From assembly GCA_903851455.1 (NCBI GenBank), contig CAINOM010000430.1:1-8698 (forward strand): 8,698 nt of DNA, in the 5' to 3' direction. Below, in pieces: positions 7,894 through 8,698 of the stretch (position 1 is the stretch's first letter; each line of letters opens with the position of its first letter). Both the position numbers and the translations under genes were made by a program. The notes under the pieces are model-generated. The model was not told the DNA's origin. It ran no database searches and saw nothing but the letters and a program-made list of their open reading frames with translations. Origin of the DNA: an uncultured Bacteroidota bacterium. Lineage in GTDB: Bacteria > Bacteroidota > Bacteroidia > Chitinophagales > Chitinophagaceae.

Positions 7894-7934
7894 AAAAAGA
7901 AAAATGCCCTTCGGGCTTTAGGCTCAAAGGGCAT
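7894..7934 (-). terminator. Intrinsic terminator or attenuator before the hotdog operon
   Basis: On the minus strand the arms ATGCCCTT and AAGGGCAT (7927-7934 and 7904-7911) form an 8-bp stem that can be extended inward, after one mismatch, by about five further pairs including wobbles. TTTTCTTTTT follows directly. It ends 35 bases before the ATG of the 44-residue gene, so RNA made from upstream would stop just before the operon unless read through. The plus strand has no T-tract here. Confidence 0.85.
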
Positions 7935-7978
7935 CTGTTGGTAATACTGGACGGTAGTTTCAACATCGGGCCTTTGAG
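7923..7978 (-). promoter_or_regulatory. Possible antiterminator pairing
   Basis: CTCAAAGG at 7971-7978 (minus-strand sense) is perfectly complementary to CCTTTGAG at 7923-7930, 40 bases downstream in the RNA. The latter includes half of the 5' arm of the terminator at 7904-7934, so the two pairings exclude each other. Positions 7921/7980 also pair, across one mismatch. The upstream arm lies in codons 24-27 of the short frame at 7960-8049. This is the geometry of a ribosome-controlled attenuator; function is inferred. Confidence 0.5.
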
Positions 7979-8049
7979 TCTATGGTCTTACAACGGCATA
8001 CACGTGTAGTGTGCAGTTGTGCGTGGTTCTGTTTTATTATGTGTTTCAT
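7960..8049 (-). CDS. Possible leader peptide, 29 codons
   Basis: ATG at 8049 to TGA at 7962-7960, preceded by the A-rich leader AACAAACGGCAAA. The peptide begins MKHIIKQNHAQLHTT and continues RVCRCKTIDSKARC, with three His, three Cys and three Arg but no run of one amino acid. A ribosome completing translation would sit on the antiterminator arm (codons 24-27) and favour the terminator. A ribosome stalled around codons 15-20 (Thr, Arg, Val, Cys, Arg, Cys) would leave that arm free. Which residue would be sensed is not clear. A frame of this size can arise by chance, so confidence rests on its position between two terminators and over the pairing arm. Confidence 0.4.
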   Translation of the reverse strand: MKHIIKQNHAQLHTTRVCRCKTIDSKARC

Positions 8050-8065
8050 TTTGCCGTTTGTTGTT

Positions 8066-8097
8066 TAAATAAAAAACCCTCCGGGTGAAGCGGAGGG
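8066..8097 (-). terminator. Intrinsic terminator upstream of the leader ORF
   Basis: On the minus strand CCCTCCG and CGGAGGG form a 7-bp stem around a 7-base loop (CTTCACC), followed by TTTTTTATTT. It lies about 175 bases after the stop of the 113-residue gene and 17 bases before the leader ATG at 8049. It may end the transcript of the 113-residue gene, or act as a first attenuator in one long leader. Confidence 0.85.
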
Positions 8098-8269
8098 CGG
8101 AAAATTGTTTATAAAAAATAACATTTACCTGCCACTCCCGTTACGGGTGCGCTTGCAATAACATGTATGTGTACAATTTCTTTTCACAGTGCAATGTTAG
8201 GAACAATATTTTAAAGAACAAGTAGTTTGCGATTTTTTACCGGCATCTTTTCTCTTAATGTTTTCTTAA

Positions 8270-8611
8270 TTACAATTCTGCCAATTCCAAAACATGCTGT
8301 TGCGTTTTTCGGGATTTGTAATTATCTGTAACACACTCGGGGTAGGCGATCAAGGATATTCCTGGCTGCTTCCACCAGTCTGTTTTTAGCAGTTTGGTGA
8401 AATGTATTATTCCAGTGACGTGGCAGCGCTGCTCATTGCTGCTCCATTCCAGTATCTGCTCAAAGTGTTCTCTCGATACCTGCTGCAGGTTTTTGAAACT
8501 GACACAGACCTTCACAAAAAAATCATGCGTCAATACGCCCGGCACCTGGTAGCGGAGCTTTTTGTATTCGTAGCGGTAATTGTATCGCAGGGCTGAGAGC
8601 TCACTTAACAC
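8270..8611 (-). CDS. Hypothetical protein, 113 residues, GTG start
   Basis: I do not recognise this protein. It is soluble in character, with a basic Tyr/Arg-rich start (RYNYRYEYKKLRYQ, 9-22), a mixed centre and a polar C-terminus; there is no signal peptide or membrane helix. Residues such as WWKQPGISLIAYPEC (about 79-93) look like folded protein, and third-base use resembles the neighbouring genes, which supports real coding over chance. The frame contains no ATG at all: it opens after a stop at 8636-8638 and the only usual start is GTG at 8611, with ATT at 8635 the other choice. A GTG start is uncommon in this phylum, so this may be a truncated gene remnant. No Shine-Dalgarno or clear promoter is seen in 8612-8698. 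A plus-strand frame at 8402-8596 overlaps it and looks less like protein. Confidence 0.5.
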   Translation of the reverse strand: MLSELSALRYNYRYEYKKLRYQVPGVLTHDFFVKVCVSFKNLQQVSREHFEQILEWSSNEQRCHVTGIIHFTKLLKTDWWKQPGISLIAYPECVTDNYKSRKTQQHVLELAEL

Positions 8612-8698
8612 TGCTGATGCCGTTGGGATATAAATTTATTCATATAAATTCAGCTAATATACGCCTAATTCACTCCGGGCTTAGTTATCGTCATAGCA

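Larger units (their letters stand above)
7860..8269. other. Structured leader / intergenic region
   Basis: About 410 bases without a normal-sized gene. Read on the minus strand it holds, in order: about 170 bases after the 113-residue gene, including a small hairpin CCCG-TAA-CGGG (about 8138-8148); an intrinsic terminator (8066-8097); a 29-codon reading frame (7960-8049); a sequence able to pair with the next hairpin (7971-7978); a second intrinsic terminator (7894-7934); and a 35-base leader to the 44-residue gene. I found no tRNA and no known riboswitch core in it. Confidence 0.6.

Noticed and set aside
7860..7934. Upstream ATG at 7934 for the small gene (69 residues)
   Set aside because: The added 25 codons run through an intrinsic terminator hairpin and T-tract, giving a low-complexity peptide; the ATG at 7859 has the same leader style as the next gene.
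8402..8596. Plus-strand frame of 64 codons opposite the 113-residue gene
   Set aside because: Shorter than the minus-strand frame and hydrophobic in the way expected of a shadow, with no supporting signal upstream.
8628..8650. ATATAAATT direct repeat and ATAAATTTAT palindrome near the right edge
   Set aside because: Very AT-rich sequence where such repeats arise easily; no further copies and no link to a feature.

Overview
The window looks like a chromosomal segment from a member of the Bacteroidota, probably a Chitinophagaceae-like lineage. The grounds are a secreted beta-helix protein ending in a type IX secretion (T9SS) type A sorting domain, a predicted lipoprotein form of oligopeptidase B, A-rich leaders in front of start codons instead of Shine-Dalgarno sites, and moderate GC content. 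The family placement is an inference from style and gene content. No IS element, phage gene, CRISPR array, tRNA or rRNA was seen.

Layout, left to right. (1) Positions 1-1605, minus strand: the N-terminal 535 residues of an oligopeptidase B (S9A) lipoprotein, cut by the window edge before its catalytic residues. (2) 1762-1794: a strong intrinsic terminator read from the minus strand, ending clpB. (3) 1816-4440, minus: complete ClpB disaggregase. (4) 4441-4845: a divergent intergenic region with two compact dyads that could be operators. (5) 4846-6144, plus: a secreted, cysteine-laddered right-handed beta-helix protein with a T9SS sorting domain, the only convincing plus-strand gene. (6) 6172-7859, minus: a probable operon, transcribed right to left, of a 44-residue protein, a degenerate hotdog-fold protein, a hotdog acyl-CoA thioesterase, and a TRIC/UPF0126 membrane protein. 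(7) 7860-8269: about 410 bases without a normal-sized gene but with much structure: two minus-strand intrinsic terminators, a 29-codon reading frame between them, and an 8-bp pairing that would compete with the second terminator. (8) 8270-8611, minus: an unrecognised 113-residue reading frame with only a GTG start.

How the parts may work together. clpB (protein disaggregation with DnaK) and the peptidase are housekeeping or stress functions on one strand, but the terminator between them argues that they are separate transcripts. The operon at 6172-7859 starts just after the structured leader. The leader ORF, the mutually exclusive hairpins and the terminator are arranged as in a transcription attenuator, though a short independent RNA ending at the same terminator is an alternative. 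This leader is the most interesting part of the window, together with the pairing of a thioesterase with a hotdog paralogue that has lost the usual active-site motif.
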